Origin: JAKQDH01 sp029558835
GTDB lineage: Bacteria > Planctomycetota > Phycisphaerae > UBA1845
NCBI GenBank assembly: GCA_035356615.1
Contig: DAOQSN010000026.1
Span: 12,618 to 76,617 of the forward strand
Direction: 5' to 3'
Length of the DNA stretch: 64,000 nucleotides
A model generated the notes under the pieces. It searched no databases. It worked only from the letters and a program-made list of their open reading frames with translations, and was not told where the DNA came from. Position numbers and translations under genes: made by a program. This document shows, piece after piece, positions 25,448 to 35,047 of this stretch; positions within the stretch are counted from its first letter, which is position 1; each line of letters begins with the position of its first letter.

Positions 25448-26392
25448 ATGCCTTCCACCGCCCGTCATTATCGTAAGTATCTCGACCCGGCCGTGCTGGC
25501 GAAGATCGGCGGCTTGCAGTTGAGGGCCCGGCTCATCGTCGAGGGGTTCTTCAGCGGCATGCACCGCAGTCCGCAGCGCGGGCTCTCCATCGAATTCGCC
25601 GACCACCGCAGCTACACCCAGGGGGATGACATCCGCCGCATCGACTGGCGCGTCTACGCCCGCACCGACAAGTACTATGTAAAAGAGTACGAGCAGGAGA
25701 CCAACCTGGACCTGATGCTCGTCGTCGACGCCAGTGAGTCGATGCAGTATCGGTCGGCGCAGGCGGCGCTATCGAAGTACGAATACGCCACGGCCATTGC
25801 CGCGGCGCTGGCCTATCTGGCGCTACAGCAGCGGGACTCGGTCGGGCTGGCCGTCTTCGCGGAACACCTCGTGGAGTTCGTGCGGCCCTCCAACGACGCC
25901 GCGCACTGGCGCACGGTGGTGGACGAACTCGAGCGGCGCAGCGGGCCGGCCAAGACGGCGCTGGGTCGGGCGCTGGGCGAGTTGGCGGAGCGCCTGGCGC
26001 ACCGCATGCTGGTTGTGGTAATCAGCGACGGGTTTGACGACGTGGCGGGCGTCCTGCGGGGGCTCAAGCTGTTGCGCTACCGCCGGCACGACCTGGTCGT
26101 CTGCCACGTCCTCGACCCCGCGGAGTTGACGTTGCCGTTCCGGGGGCCCACGCTGTTCGAGGGCCTGGAAGCGGGCGGCAGGCTGCTGGCGGACCCCGGG
26201 GCCCTGCGGCGGCGCTATCTCCAGGAGATGACGCAATTCCAGGCGCGCTTGCGTGCCGGTTGCGCCAGGCTGCGGGCCGACTACGTTCTGTTCAATACGC
26301 TCGCCCCTCTGGACGTGGCGCTGAGCACGTACCTGGCCACGCGCAGCGCGCGGATCCGTCAGCGTTCGTCCCGGGTCATGGCCGGACGCTGA
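25448..26392 (+). CDS. DUF58 protein with VWA-like domain
   Basis: This 314-residue protein is of the DUF58 family found after MoxR genes. It contains RGLSIEFADHRSYTQGDDIRRIDWRVYARTDKYYVKEYE, the family's most conserved part, and a VWA-like metal site VVDASESM (Asp94, Ser96, Ser98). It has no signal peptide and no transmembrane segment, so it is cytoplasmic. It is presumed to work with the MoxR ATPase on a membrane VWA complex; this is inferred from operon structure. The start ATG at 25448 lacks a strong Shine-Dalgarno sequence, possibly because repeats lie directly upstream. Confidence 0.9.
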   Translation: MPSTARHYRKYLDPAVLAKIGGLQLRARLIVEGFFSGMHRSPQRGLSIEFADHRSYTQGDDIRRIDWRVYARTDKYYVKEYEQETNLDLMLVVDASESMQYRSAQAALSKYEYATAIAAALAYLALQQRDSVGLAVFAEHLVEFVRPSNDAAHWRTVVDELERRSGPAKTALGRALGELAERLAHRMLVVVISDGFDDVAGVLRGLKLLRYRRHDLVVCHVLDPAELTLPFRGPTLFEGLEAGGRLLADPGALRRRYLQEMTQFQARLRAGCARLRADYVLFNTLAPLDVALSTYLATRSARIRQRSSRVMAGR

Positions 26393-26431
26393 GAGCACCG
26401 AGCGGAACCCGTCTCCCCTTTGGGGAGGTAC

Positions 26432-26562
26432 GTGTTTCGCGTCTTCGGCGTTGTGGGTACCACGCTTTCCCGCGACCGCCGTTGCGGGTAAGCATGCCTC
26501 TGCCGCCGCGGCACATGCCCACCCCCGCCTGCGCGGGTGAGGGCATGGCACCCACACTAACC
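26432..26562. repeat. palindromic repeat, family 2 (copy 1)
   Basis: About 130 bases, starting GTGTTTCGCGTCTTCGGCGT and ending GGCATGGCACCCACACTAA. The copy at 39517-39652 matches along its whole length with substitutions. Ends are inverted (GTTT..CG..GGGT-CCA and TGG-ACCC..CG..AAC). Internal parts form further hairpins (CCCGCGACCGCCGTTGCGGG, CGCCTGCGCGGGTG). It fills the gap between the DUF58 and BatA-like genes together with a CCCTACCCTCTCCC-type repeat (26563-26600). Confidence 0.75.
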
Positions 26563-26600
26563 AGGCCCTTGGGGAGCGGGTAGGGTGAGGGGAGAAGCCG
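26563..26600. repeat. short GGGTAGGGTGAGGGGAGA-type repeat
   Basis: CTTGGGGAGCGGGTAGGGTG followed by AGGGGAGAA matches the reverse of CTCCTCACCCTACCCTCTCC at 48710-48729. The motif is widespread in unrelated GC-rich bacteria. Confidence 0.5.
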
Positions 26601-26668
26601 CAATGATTCGAACTTCTCCCGATATCCCGCCCTGCCGGGGCGTGCGGTGAGGGGCTTTGAGGGGAGCG

Positions 26669-28870
26669 GTGTCGGACGTGCTGCTGCAGAGCGTGCCCAT
26701 GTTGCATCCGGCGCTGGCGACTTTCGGGTTGGCCGCGGCGGCCATCCCGGTGTTGATTCATCTCATCAGCCGCCGGCGGTACCGGCGGGTACCCTGGGCG
26801 GCCATGAGCTTCCTGCTGGCCGTGCATCGGCGCAGCGCCCGGCGCGTGTTCCTGGAGCAATGGCTGGTCCTGCTGTTGCGGGTGCTGGCGTTGGCATTGT
26901 TGGGGCTGGCGCTGGCGCGGCCGTACTTCTCTTCCGCCTGGGCGACGGCGCTGACCGCGGGCAGCGTTCAGCGCATCATCCTGCTGGACAACTCGGGCTC
27001 GATGAACGCCCGGGCGGCCGGCCAGCCGACCCGGTTCGAGCGTGCCCAAGCCGTCGCCCGGCGCCTGGTGGACTCGTTTCCGCCGCGTGATCCGATCAGC
27101 GTCATTACGGTGGCTGCCCCAGCCCGCGCGCACCTTGCCGACCCGGTGCTGGAGCGGCGGCTGGTGCGCGAACGGCTCGCGGCGGTGAGTCCGACGGCCA
27201 ACGTTACGGACTTCGTGGGCGCGCTGACCTTGGCGCGCGACCTGGTCCGCGAAGGCCAGCACGTGCGGGGCAATCGGACGGTTTACGTGATCAGCGACTT
27301 CTCCGCTCCTTACTGGCCGGGCCCGGCGGACGATGCTCCGGCGGCACCGGCGGTCCTGGCTGCCAAGGCCCTGACGGCCGAGGCGGCGTTGACGCTGGTG
27401 CGCGTTGCCCCGGGAGATGAAGGCAACGTGGCGGTGACGAACTTGGCGCCGGAGGCCAGCTTGATTGGCCTTCAGATGCCGGTGCGGTTCACAGTGACGG
27501 TGGCGAACTACGGGGATACCCCGCGTCGTGATCTGGCGGTGCAGTTACGCCGGGGCGAGCAGATTCTCCGGCGCGAGCCGTTGCCGCCGGTCCCGGCCGG
27601 CGGACAAGTGCAGGCGTCGCTGGCGACCGCGTTTGCCACCCCCGGCACGCCGGTGCTGGAGGCACGCGTGGTTGCCGATGCCGCAGACGCCCTGCCGGAG
27701 GATGATGCCCGCTACGTCTCGGTGGAGGTGCGTTCGGCGGCGCCGGTGTTGCTGGTCGATGGTCGCCCCGGCCGGACGCGCCTGGACGGACAGGTGGGGT
27801 ACCTGGCTACCGCCCTGGCGCCGCGCCTGGACCCGCACGACACCACGGTGCTGGAACCGAAGGTCGTTACGGAAGTCGAGCTGGAGGCGGAGCCGCTGCC
27901 GGCATACGACGTGGTGGTCCTGGGCAACGTGGAGCGCCTGTCCGCGCGGCAGTGGCAGTACCTGGAGCGGTACGTGGCGGAAGGCGGCGGGCTGCTGATC
28001 TTCGCCGGCGACCTGCTCAACACGGAAGATTACAACCGCAACGGCCATCGCGGCGGCGCGGGTCCCTTGCCGGGTCGCTTCGGCGGCCCGGCGCTGCCCC
28101 CCGGACAGGTGGAGGCGTTCACGCAGTTTGACGTCCGCAGCCTGACGCACCCCGGTGTGGTCGAGTTCGCCCAGGTGCCCGACAGCGGCCTGTTTCTCGC
28201 CCAGGTGCGCCAGTATCTCACGTTCACGCCTGACCTGCCGCGGGCCGAGGTTTTGATGCGCTATACGGACGGCGCGCCCGCCCTGATACTGAACGGTTAC
28301 GGTGCCGGGCGGGTGTTGGTGTGCACGACGACGGCCAATCTGGACTGGACCAACCTGCCGGCCAAGGGTGACTTTGTGTCGCTGATGGCCAACCTCGTTA
28401 CGACCCTGGCCCCGCCGCGTGGTGAGCAACGGAATCTGCTCATCGGGCAAACGCTGCAAGCGCCGCTCGCACCGTCGCAGACTGCCTTGCCGCTGCGGCT
28501 GCGCCTCCCGGAGGGCAACTGGACGGAAGGCAAGCTGGTTCCCGCGGGCGCGGGGCTGGCGTTTCAGTACGGGCCGCTGGAGGACCGCGGGACGTACGTA
28601 TTGTCCGTGGGAGCGGACAACGTGAACTTCGTGGCCAACGGCGAGTCCATGGAGTCGGATACCCGCACCTGCGCGGGCGCGGCGTTGCGGGCGTTGCTGG
28701 GCCCGTCGGTGCCGGTGTTGAATGACGACGAGGCGGCCCGGCAGGGTGTTCCCGGCGGGACCGGCGCGGCGCGGGAGCTGGCGGTCCCGCTGCTGGCGAT
28801 CCTGCTGCTCGCGTTGCTGGCGGAATCGTTCGCGGCGATGTGGCTGGGGTCGCGACGGGAACAGGCTTGA
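26669..28870 (+). CDS. BatA-type membrane protein with VWA domain
   Basis: This protein of about 733 residues has the BatA/aerotolerance N-terminal motif (LHPALATFGLAAAAIPVLIH, LISRRRYRRVPW), then a second span, and then a VWA domain with MIDAS DNSGS (107-111). A long extracytoplasmic part follows, with beta-rich segments and a GATase-like unit (VLLVDGRPGRTRL, YDVVVLGNVERLS). A last transmembrane helix lies near the end (LAVPLLAILLLALLAESFAA). The GTG at 26669 is preferred because GAGG lies six bases before it; TTG at 26657 or ATG at 26699 are possible. It is the membrane member of the MoxR system. Confidence 0.88.
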   Translation: MSDVLLQSVPMLHPALATFGLAAAAIPVLIHLISRRRYRRVPWAAMSFLLAVHRRSARRVFLEQWLVLLLRVLALALLGLALARPYFSSAWATALTAGSVQRIILLDNSGSMNARAAGQPTRFERAQAVARRLVDSFPPRDPISVITVAAPARAHLADPVLERRLVRERLAAVSPTANVTDFVGALTLARDLVREGQHVRGNRTVYVISDFSAPYWPGPADDAPAAPAVLAAKALTAEAALTLVRVAPGDEGNVAVTNLAPEASLIGLQMPVRFTVTVANYGDTPRRDLAVQLRRGEQILRREPLPPVPAGGQVQASLATAFATPGTPVLEARVVADAADALPEDDARYVSVEVRSAAPVLLVDGRPGRTRLDGQVGYLATALAPRLDPHDTTVLEPKVVTEVELEAEPLPAYDVVVLGNVERLSARQWQYLERYVAEGGGLLIFAGDLLNTEDYNRNGHRGGAGPLPGRFGGPALPPGQVEAFTQFDVRSLTHPGVVEFAQVPDSGLFLAQVRQYLTFTPDLPRAEVLMRYTDGAPALILNGYGAGRVLVCTTTANLDWTNLPAKGDFVSLMANLVTTLAPPRGEQRNLLIGQTLQAPLAPSQTALPLRLRLPEGNWTEGKLVPAGAGLAFQYGPLEDRGTYVLSVGADNVNFVANGESMESDTRTCAGAALRALLGPSVPVLNDDEAARQGVPGGTGAARELAVPLLAILLLALLAESFAAMWLGSRREQA

Positions 28871-28878
28871 AACCGTGG

Positions 28879-28956
28879 CGTCGGCCCCCGCGGCCGACGT
28901 CGGCGTATCGAGGCGTGGTCACCGACTACGTCGCCCGCGGGGGGCGACGCTACCGC
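28879..28956. repeat. palindromic repeat, family 3 (copy 2)
   Basis: GGCGTCGGCCCCCGCGGCCG and CGTGGTCACCGACTACGTCG followed by CCCGCGGGG recur at 39437-39508; a shorter form is at 871-892. The sequence is self-complementary (CGTCGGCC...GGCCGACG). It separates two operon genes. Confidence 0.65.
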
Positions 28957-28972
28957 AGGCACCGTGGATCAC

Positions 28973-31483
28973 ATGAACCGACTGCTTCCTTGGCTGCTTG
29001 ACCTGGACCAGATTCGTCTGGGACGGGACGCGCCGCTGCTGCTGAAGTGGCAGGGCAGTCTGCCGGCTTGGCTGCTGCTGGGGGGAGCCGTCGTCGCGCT
29101 GGCGTGCGTCGTGCTCATCTATCGACGCGAACGGGGATCGGCACCGCAGCGCGTGGTGCTGGCCGTGCTGCGTTGCCTGGTGCTAACGCTGGTGGGCGTG
29201 GTGCTGTGTCGGCCGGCACTGGTCCTCCAGCGCAACCGCATCGAGCGCTCCCACGTGGCCGTGCTGCTGGATACGTCGCGCAGCATGGCCATGCGGGACA
29301 CGTATGCCGACGAGGCGTTGGCCGGCGAGTTGGCGCGCGGTGCAGGGTTGTCGCAGAGTCCGTCGGCGGGCGCTGGGCAGGCGGCGGTGGGCGATGTCCA
29401 CCCTGTGGTGGGCGGTGCCCACCCTACAGTGGTGGAGCGGCTTGCCGAGCTTGGCCGTTTGGCGCTGGGGGTGCGGGTGCTGCTGCAGCAGGATGCGGCT
29501 CCGCTACGGGAATTGCTGGCGCGTAACAACCTGCGTTTGTACACGTTTGCGGAGTCGGCCGGAGCCGGTCCCGCGATCGCAGCGGGGGACAGCGTCGTCT
29601 CGGTTGCTGAGTTCCTGCGGGGGGCGGAGGCGACGGGGACGGCCACCGATCTGGCCGGGGCGCTGAACACCGTGCTTGCCGACAGCGAGGGCCGGCGTCT
29701 GGCGGGCATCCTGCTCATCTCCGACGGGCAGGCGACGGGCGGGGGCGACCTGCGGGAAGTGGCCGATCGTGCCCGCGCCAGAGGGGTACCGATCCACCCG
29801 CTACGGCTGGGCTCGCCGCGAGTGCCGCTCGATGTCGAGGTGGGGCCGCTGCGTGCCGAGGCGAGCGTGTTCGTGCACGACTTGCTGGCAGTCGAGGCCC
29901 AGGTGGCCGTGACCGGCAGCACCGCGCCCGTGCAATTGCCGGTGCAGCTTGTCGATGACCGGACCGGCGTGGTGCTTGTCACCCAGCCGGTGGAGTTGGG
30001 TCCTCAGCAGCCCAGCGCAACGGTCGAGCTGCGCACGCGCCCTGCGGTGCCGGGCGTGCAGCGCTATCGCGTGCAGGTCGAGCCGCGGCCGGGGGAGGCG
30101 GTGTCGCAGAACAACCTCGACCGCGTCGAGGTGCTCGTCGGCGAGGACCGGGTGCGGGTCCTGTATGTGGAAGGTTATCCGCGCTTCGAGTATCGCTATC
30201 TGAAGAACGCCCTGCTCCGCGAGCCGACCGTCCGGCTCAGCGTGTTGCTGCTGGAGGCGGACCCTGAGTTCGTGCAGGAAGGGGCGGAGCCGATTCGACG
30301 TTTCCCGGAGACGGCGGAGGAGTTGGACGCCTTCGACGTGGTACTCTTCGGCGACGTGGACCCGCGCCCGGCGGGTGATCCCGGCGCCGCGGGACTCGCC
30401 GGCTGGCTCACGGCCGGGCAGATGAAGCTGCTGCTCGATTTCGTCGGCCACCGCGGCGGCGGATTCGGCTTGCTCGCCGGGGAGCGTGCCGCGCCGCAGC
30501 ACTTCCTGGGCACGCCGCTGGAGAAGCTGCTGCCCGTCCGCATCGACCCGGATTTCGCCAGTCACTATGCGGCTTCGCGTACCGGCGGGTATCGCCCGCA
30601 ACTGACGCCCGAGGGCCGGGCGAGCCGGCTCTTCCGCTTTGCCGAGCAGCGCGACGAGAGTGAGCGTCTGCTGGACTCCCTGCCGGAACTGTTCTGGATC
30701 GCCCGCACGCAGGGTCCGCGTCCCGGGGCGGCCGTGCTGTTGGAGCATCCGACGCAGGAGACTATGGTGGGCAAGACGCCGCTGGTGGTGCTCGGTCGCT
30801 ACGGCGCGGGTCGGCTCTTCTTCCAGGCGACGGACGACACGTGGCGCTGGCGTCGCCACACGGGGGAGTTCCTCCACGACACGTATTGGGTGCGTGTGGT
30901 GCGCGAGCTGATGCCGACCCAGCGCCTGGCCCGCGACCGGCGCTACGAGATTCGCCCCGACCGTCGGGAGTATGACTATGGACAACCGGTGCGGGTGCAG
31001 GTGGAGATTCTCGACACCCGCCTGGAGGCCGAGATTCACGATGGGCTTTCGCTGGTGCTCCGGGACGCGGACGATTTCGTGGCGGCACGGTTCGAAGCGT
31101 CTCGCCTCGCCCCGGGCCTGGAGGTCTTTGAGGGCATGTTGGTTCCGGCGCGGCCCGGTCGGTTTCTGCTGGAGGTGGAGAACCTGCCCCCGGCGGCCGG
31201 CGCGCCAACCACGGGGGTTCCCGTTCGGGTGCGCGAGGCGGACCTCGAGGCGCGCCGCCCGCAGGCCGACCACGAGACCTTGGCCCGGCTGGCCGAGGGC
31301 ACCGGGGGCACACTTCTGCAGGCCGATCGCCTCCCCGAGCAGTGTGCCGCCCTGCGTGACCGCAGCGTCCAGATTCCCGATGATGTCACGGAGCCGCTGT
31401 GGGACTCGAAGCTGGTGCTGATCCTGTTCGTGGTGCTGACTACGATGGAGTGGGGGCTGCGCAAGGCCTTTGCCCTGTTGTGA
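28973..31483 (+). CDS. VWA membrane protein with glutamine-amidotransferase-like domain
   Basis: This 836-residue protein has two N-terminal membrane spans (about 32-52 and 62-82). A VWA domain follows with MIDAS DTSRS (100-104). A class-I GATase-like fold comes next (VRVLYVEGYPRFEYRYLKNALL...DVVLFGDVDP, about 395-480), and a last span sits near the C-terminus (LVLILFVVLTTMEWGLRKAF). Such proteins lack the catalytic Cys of true amidotransferases and act structurally. Residues 138-152 (VGDVHPVVGGAHPTV) come from an in-frame palindromic DNA repeat, described separately. The ATG at 28973 gives the natural N-terminus MNRLLPW. It is the second VWA component of the operon. Confidence 0.87.
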   Translation: MNRLLPWLLDLDQIRLGRDAPLLLKWQGSLPAWLLLGGAVVALACVVLIYRRERGSAPQRVVLAVLRCLVLTLVGVVLCRPALVLQRNRIERSHVAVLLDTSRSMAMRDTYADEALAGELARGAGLSQSPSAGAGQAAVGDVHPVVGGAHPTVVERLAELGRLALGVRVLLQQDAAPLRELLARNNLRLYTFAESAGAGPAIAAGDSVVSVAEFLRGAEATGTATDLAGALNTVLADSEGRRLAGILLISDGQATGGGDLREVADRARARGVPIHPLRLGSPRVPLDVEVGPLRAEASVFVHDLLAVEAQVAVTGSTAPVQLPVQLVDDRTGVVLVTQPVELGPQQPSATVELRTRPAVPGVQRYRVQVEPRPGEAVSQNNLDRVEVLVGEDRVRVLYVEGYPRFEYRYLKNALLREPTVRLSVLLLEADPEFVQEGAEPIRRFPETAEELDAFDVVLFGDVDPRPAGDPGAAGLAGWLTAGQMKLLLDFVGHRGGGFGLLAGERAAPQHFLGTPLEKLLPVRIDPDFASHYAASRTGGYRPQLTPEGRASRLFRFAEQRDESERLLDSLPELFWIARTQGPRPGAAVLLEHPTQETMVGKTPLVVLGRYGAGRLFFQATDDTWRWRRHTGEFLHDTYWVRVVRELMPTQRLARDRRYEIRPDRREYDYGQPVRVQVEILDTRLEAEIHDGLSLVLRDADDFVAARFEASRLAPGLEVFEGMLVPARPGRFLLEVENLPPAAGAPTTGVPVRVREADLEARRPQADHETLARLAEGTGGTLLQADRLPEQCAALRDRSVQIPDDVTEPLWDSKLVLILFVVLTTMEWGLRKAFALL
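29386..29426 (+). repeat. palindromic repeat inside a coding sequence
   Basis: GGTGGGCGATGTCCACCCTG followed by TGGTGGGCGGTGCCCACCCTAC is two near-copies of a 20-base palindrome (GGTGGGC..GCCCACC). It is read in frame inside the VWA domain as VGDVHPVVGGAHPT. The unit GGTGGGCxxTGCCCACCCTAC is typical of intergenic repeats in planctomycetes. Confidence 0.7.
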
Positions 31484-31522
31484 CAGGGCTGTGGACCAAA
31501 GCCCCCGGTCGATGAGGCTGAC

Positions 31523-34500
31523 ATGGCGGACCAGGTTGCCCCGGCACCGGAGTTGATCCGTCGGCTGCACGCGTTGCGGCGGCAGGTTCGGCTGCGCCTG
31601 GTGCTGTACGGCCTCGGCGCCGTGGCCGCCGGGACGGGGGCGGCGGCGCTGGGGCTGATGACGCTGGATTGGCTCGTGCAGCTTCCGGGTGTCCTGCGGT
31701 TGGCGGTCGGCGTCGCGTTTGTGGGCGGAGTGGGCCTGGCCGCGTGGTACTGGATCATTCACCCCTGGTGCGCGCCCCTGGGGCTGACGGAAGTGGCCAG
31801 TCGTGTGGACCGGTACTTCGCGGCTTCCACGTCCGCCGCGTGGCCGACGGACGAGTTGACCAGCGCGGTCAGCTTCCTCGAACATCCGCTGCCGGCGTCG
31901 GCGGCGCTCGTCGAGCGCACCATCGCTCGGGCGGAGCAGCGCCTGCGCGGTCACGCCCCGGTCACCGCGCTCACCAAGCGGCCGCTGACGCTGCGGTTCG
32001 TGCAGGCGGGGCTCGTGGCCGTCGTGTTCGGGCTGCTGGGTTGGCAGGTGCCAGAGTGGGTGGGCACCGGCTGGCGGCGCTACGCGGCGGCCCTCAGTGG
32101 GGTCGAGTGGCCGCGGGCGGTGGAACTGCGGCCGCTCACCGGCGACCTGCGGGTGCCCGTGGGGGAGTCGGCCACCGTGCGGGTGGAAGTGACACGCGGG
32201 CTGCAGGCCGCCCTGCGACCGGTCGTACACCTGGCCGAGACGACCGGCGCGGGGCACGCCTTGGCGATGGTGCAGGAGGAGCCCGGTCGGTTCGCGGCCA
32301 CCCTCGATGCGGTCACCAGCGACCTGACGTACTGGTTCGAAGCCGGGGATGCCGACACCCGTGCCCGCCCGTTCACGATCCGCGTGGTGCGCCGCCCGGA
32401 GGTGGTGGAGGCTTTAGCCACGGTCGAGCCGCCCCCTTACGCCCGGCAGAGTCCGCCCCGGGTGCACGATCTGCGCGCGGGGCCCGTTCGCGCGCCCGTC
32501 GGTGGCGCCGTCGAGCTCGCCTTGCGGGTGAGCAAACCGCCGGCCGATGACGACGGGACGCCGGCGGCCGCCCTGCGCCTCGACCCGGAAGGGCGGGTGC
32601 CGTTGCGGGTCGCTGCCGACGATCCGCTCAAGCTGACCGGCAGGCTGCCGATCCGTGAGGACCTGGCGTTTGGCGTTGAGCTGCGCGACGCCGAGGGCTT
32701 CGAGAGCCGCGCCGGGGCGCGCTACTTGATCGTCGCCGAGGCCGATCGCGCGCCGACGGTGGCGCTGCTCGAACCGCGTTCCACCGTGGAGCTGACTCCG
32801 CGCGGCGCGTTGCCGGTACGCGTGCGGGTGGAGGACGACTTCGGCATCCAGGCGGTCGAACTGGCGGGGGAGGCGCTCGGCCGGGACACGGTCTTCAACC
32901 TTCCGTTGAATGATCGTTTGAGCGTGGAGCCCGCGGACGACGGCGTGCGGGCAGTGGTTTCCCACGTCTGGAACGTCGAGTCGCTAGGGCTCCAACCCGG
33001 CGACGCGGTAGTTTTTCACGCCGATGCCTGGGACAACCGCCAGATGCCCGAGGCCGGGCCGCAACGGGGTAGCTCCGCGCCTCTGCGGCTGAAGATCATC
33101 TCGGAGGTGGAGTTCGAGCAGCGGGTACGCGACGACCTCGCCCAGGTCGACGCGCAGGTTCGGCGCGCCTTGACGGAGCAAATCGAGCTGCGCGATCACA
33201 CCGGGGAGTTGCTCAACGCGCTCGTGCCCCCCCAGCCTCTGAATGACCCACAGCGGGAAGCGGCGCTCGCCGACGCCGGGCGGCAGGGACGCTTGAGCCA
33301 GCAGGTCCAGGTGCTGGCCGGCAAGTTGGACGCATTGCATCAGCGGCTGGAGCTGAACCGCTCCGGACTGGCCGCGGACCGGGCGCAGTTGCGCGCCGCG
33401 GCCCGGGCCCTGCACGACGTGGCCGGCGGGCCCATGCAGGGGGCACGCACCCGATTGGGGACGCTGCGCGAGAGGACCGATGCCCCGGGCCAGCAACAGG
33501 CCCTCGCGGACGCTGCCCGCACCCAGGAGGAGGCGGGCGCCGCCCTGCGGGCGCTGGTCGAGCAGATGGGTGCCTGGGGCGATTTCCAGGCGGTGGTCAC
33601 GCGGACGCGCGACCTGCGCAGCCGGCAGCAGGAGTTGCGCACCCGCACGGCCGAGCTGGGCAACCGCACCCTGGGGCAAACGGCTTCCGCTCTCGACCCG
33701 GCGGACGCGACCCAACTCGCCCGCCTGCGCCGTCAGCAGGAGCAACTGGTCGCCGACCTGGCCCAGTTGCTGCAACGGATGGAACAGCTTGCCACCGTGG
33801 GTCCCGGTTCGGACGAGGCCGCGGCGGCGGCTTTGGCGGCCGCCCAACGCGCTGCCCGCGCCAACGATGCCGAGCGGCACCTGTCCTCGGCGGCCGACGC
33901 CCTGGGTGACAACCGCATCGCCGCCGCCGCCCTCGCGCAACGTCAGGCGGAAGAAGCCTTCAGCCGCATGCTCGAGGCCCTGGAGGAGCGGCAGTCTCGC
34001 CAGCTCGCGCAACTGCGCAAGCGCGTCGATGACGCGCGGCAGCAGGTGGCCCGGTTGTTCGAACAACAACAGGCATTGCGGGCGGCCACCGCGGAGGCCG
34101 ACAAGCTCGGCGCGCGGGAGCAGGATTGTCATGACCTGGCCCAGACGCAACGGACCTTGGCGCGTGACACGCGGCTCACCGCCCGGGAGTTGGCAGAGGC
34201 GGAGGGCGTGCTCACTGCCGCCCGTCTGGTGGACCGGGCTGCCGAGCCCATGAACAAGGCCGAGCAACGTCTGGAGGCGCGTGAGCCCGCCGCCGCCGCA
34301 ATGTCGCAGGACGAAGCGTTGAAACTCCTCGAAGCGGCGCTCGCCGAACTGGAGGAACTTGCCCGCCGCCTCGAGGAACTTGAGTTGAAGCAGTCACTGG
34401 ATCGCCTGCGCGCGCGGCTGGAGGAGGTGTTGACCGCCCAGGAGGCCATCAACGCCGCGCTGACCACCCTGGTGGAGGCGGTGGGGGCGGCCGGGCAACT

Positions 34501-35032
34501 CCGTCGCCCCCAGGCACGCGAGGCCGCCCGGCTGGCGCGCGAGCAACAGGCGGCGCGGGTGCTGGTGGACGAGTTGCGCCCGGACCTCAGTCGGGCCGTC
34601 GTCTACGACTGGGCCCTGACGCGGGTCCGGGAGTGGATGGGCACCAGCCGGGACCGGCTCGAGGAACGTCGGCTGGATGGGGCGCTGTTATTGCTCGTCG
34701 AACGCATTCCGCGGGAGTTGCGGACGCTGATCGCGGCGCTTGACCAGACGGCCGCCCTGCCGCCGCCGACGGAGTTCATGGAAGAAGGCGGCTCCAGCGG
34801 TGGGGGAGCGGCGGCCGCGGCCGCCCGCAATCCGGTCCCGGCGCTAACCGAACTGCTCGTGCTCAAAGCCCTGCAGCAGCAGGTCAACGAGCGTACCGCG
34901 GCCGTGGCGGCCCAGTTCGAGCCGGCGCAGGCTACCGAGGCGCAATTGGCCGTCCTGAAGACGCTCGGCGAGGACCAGGCCCAGGTGCAGGAGCTGACCC
35001 GCCGGGTCACCCAGCGGGCCCGGCAACCATAG
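31523..35032 (+). CDS. DUF4175-type large membrane coiled-coil protein
   Basis: This 1169-residue protein has two spans at about 29-49 and 54-75 and a third at about 160-175 (VQAGLVAVVFGLLGWQV). Three beta-rich extracytoplasmic segments follow (about 190-530). The rest (540-1165) is a nearly continuous alpha-helical coiled coil rich in Ala, Gln, Arg and Leu (for example RDLRSRQQELRTRTAELGNR). This is the DUF4175 / TIGR02302-like architecture found next to MoxR/VWA genes. The role is unknown, perhaps a stalk for the complex. The start ATG has GAGG at eight bases. Confidence 0.85.
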   Translation: MADQVAPAPELIRRLHALRRQVRLRLVLYGLGAVAAGTGAAALGLMTLDWLVQLPGVLRLAVGVAFVGGVGLAAWYWIIHPWCAPLGLTEVASRVDRYFAASTSAAWPTDELTSAVSFLEHPLPASAALVERTIARAEQRLRGHAPVTALTKRPLTLRFVQAGLVAVVFGLLGWQVPEWVGTGWRRYAAALSGVEWPRAVELRPLTGDLRVPVGESATVRVEVTRGLQAALRPVVHLAETTGAGHALAMVQEEPGRFAATLDAVTSDLTYWFEAGDADTRARPFTIRVVRRPEVVEALATVEPPPYARQSPPRVHDLRAGPVRAPVGGAVELALRVSKPPADDDGTPAAALRLDPEGRVPLRVAADDPLKLTGRLPIREDLAFGVELRDAEGFESRAGARYLIVAEADRAPTVALLEPRSTVELTPRGALPVRVRVEDDFGIQAVELAGEALGRDTVFNLPLNDRLSVEPADDGVRAVVSHVWNVESLGLQPGDAVVFHADAWDNRQMPEAGPQRGSSAPLRLKIISEVEFEQRVRDDLAQVDAQVRRALTEQIELRDHTGELLNALVPPQPLNDPQREAALADAGRQGRLSQQVQVLAGKLDALHQRLELNRSGLAADRAQLRAAARALHDVAGGPMQGARTRLGTLRERTDAPGQQQALADAARTQEEAGAALRALVEQMGAWGDFQAVVTRTRDLRSRQQELRTRTAELGNRTLGQTASALDPADATQLARLRRQQEQLVADLAQLLQRMEQLATVGPGSDEAAAAALAAAQRAARANDAERHLSSAADALGDNRIAAAALAQRQAEEAFSRMLEALEERQSRQLAQLRKRVDDARQQVARLFEQQQALRAATAEADKLGAREQDCHDLAQTQRTLARDTRLTARELAEAEGVLTAARLVDRAAEPMNKAEQRLEAREPAAAAMSQDEALKLLEAALAELEELARRLEELELKQSLDRLRARLEEVLTAQEAINAALTTLVEAVGAAGQLRRPQAREAARLAREQQAARVLVDELRPDLSRAVVYDWALTRVREWMGTSRDRLEERRLDGALLLLVERIPRELRTLIAALDQTAALPPPTEFMEEGGSSGGGAAAAAARNPVPALTELLVLKALQQQVNERTAAVAAQFEPAQATEAQLAVLKTLGEDQAQVQELTRRVTQRARQP

Positions 35033-35047
35033 GGGGAGAATTCGTTG

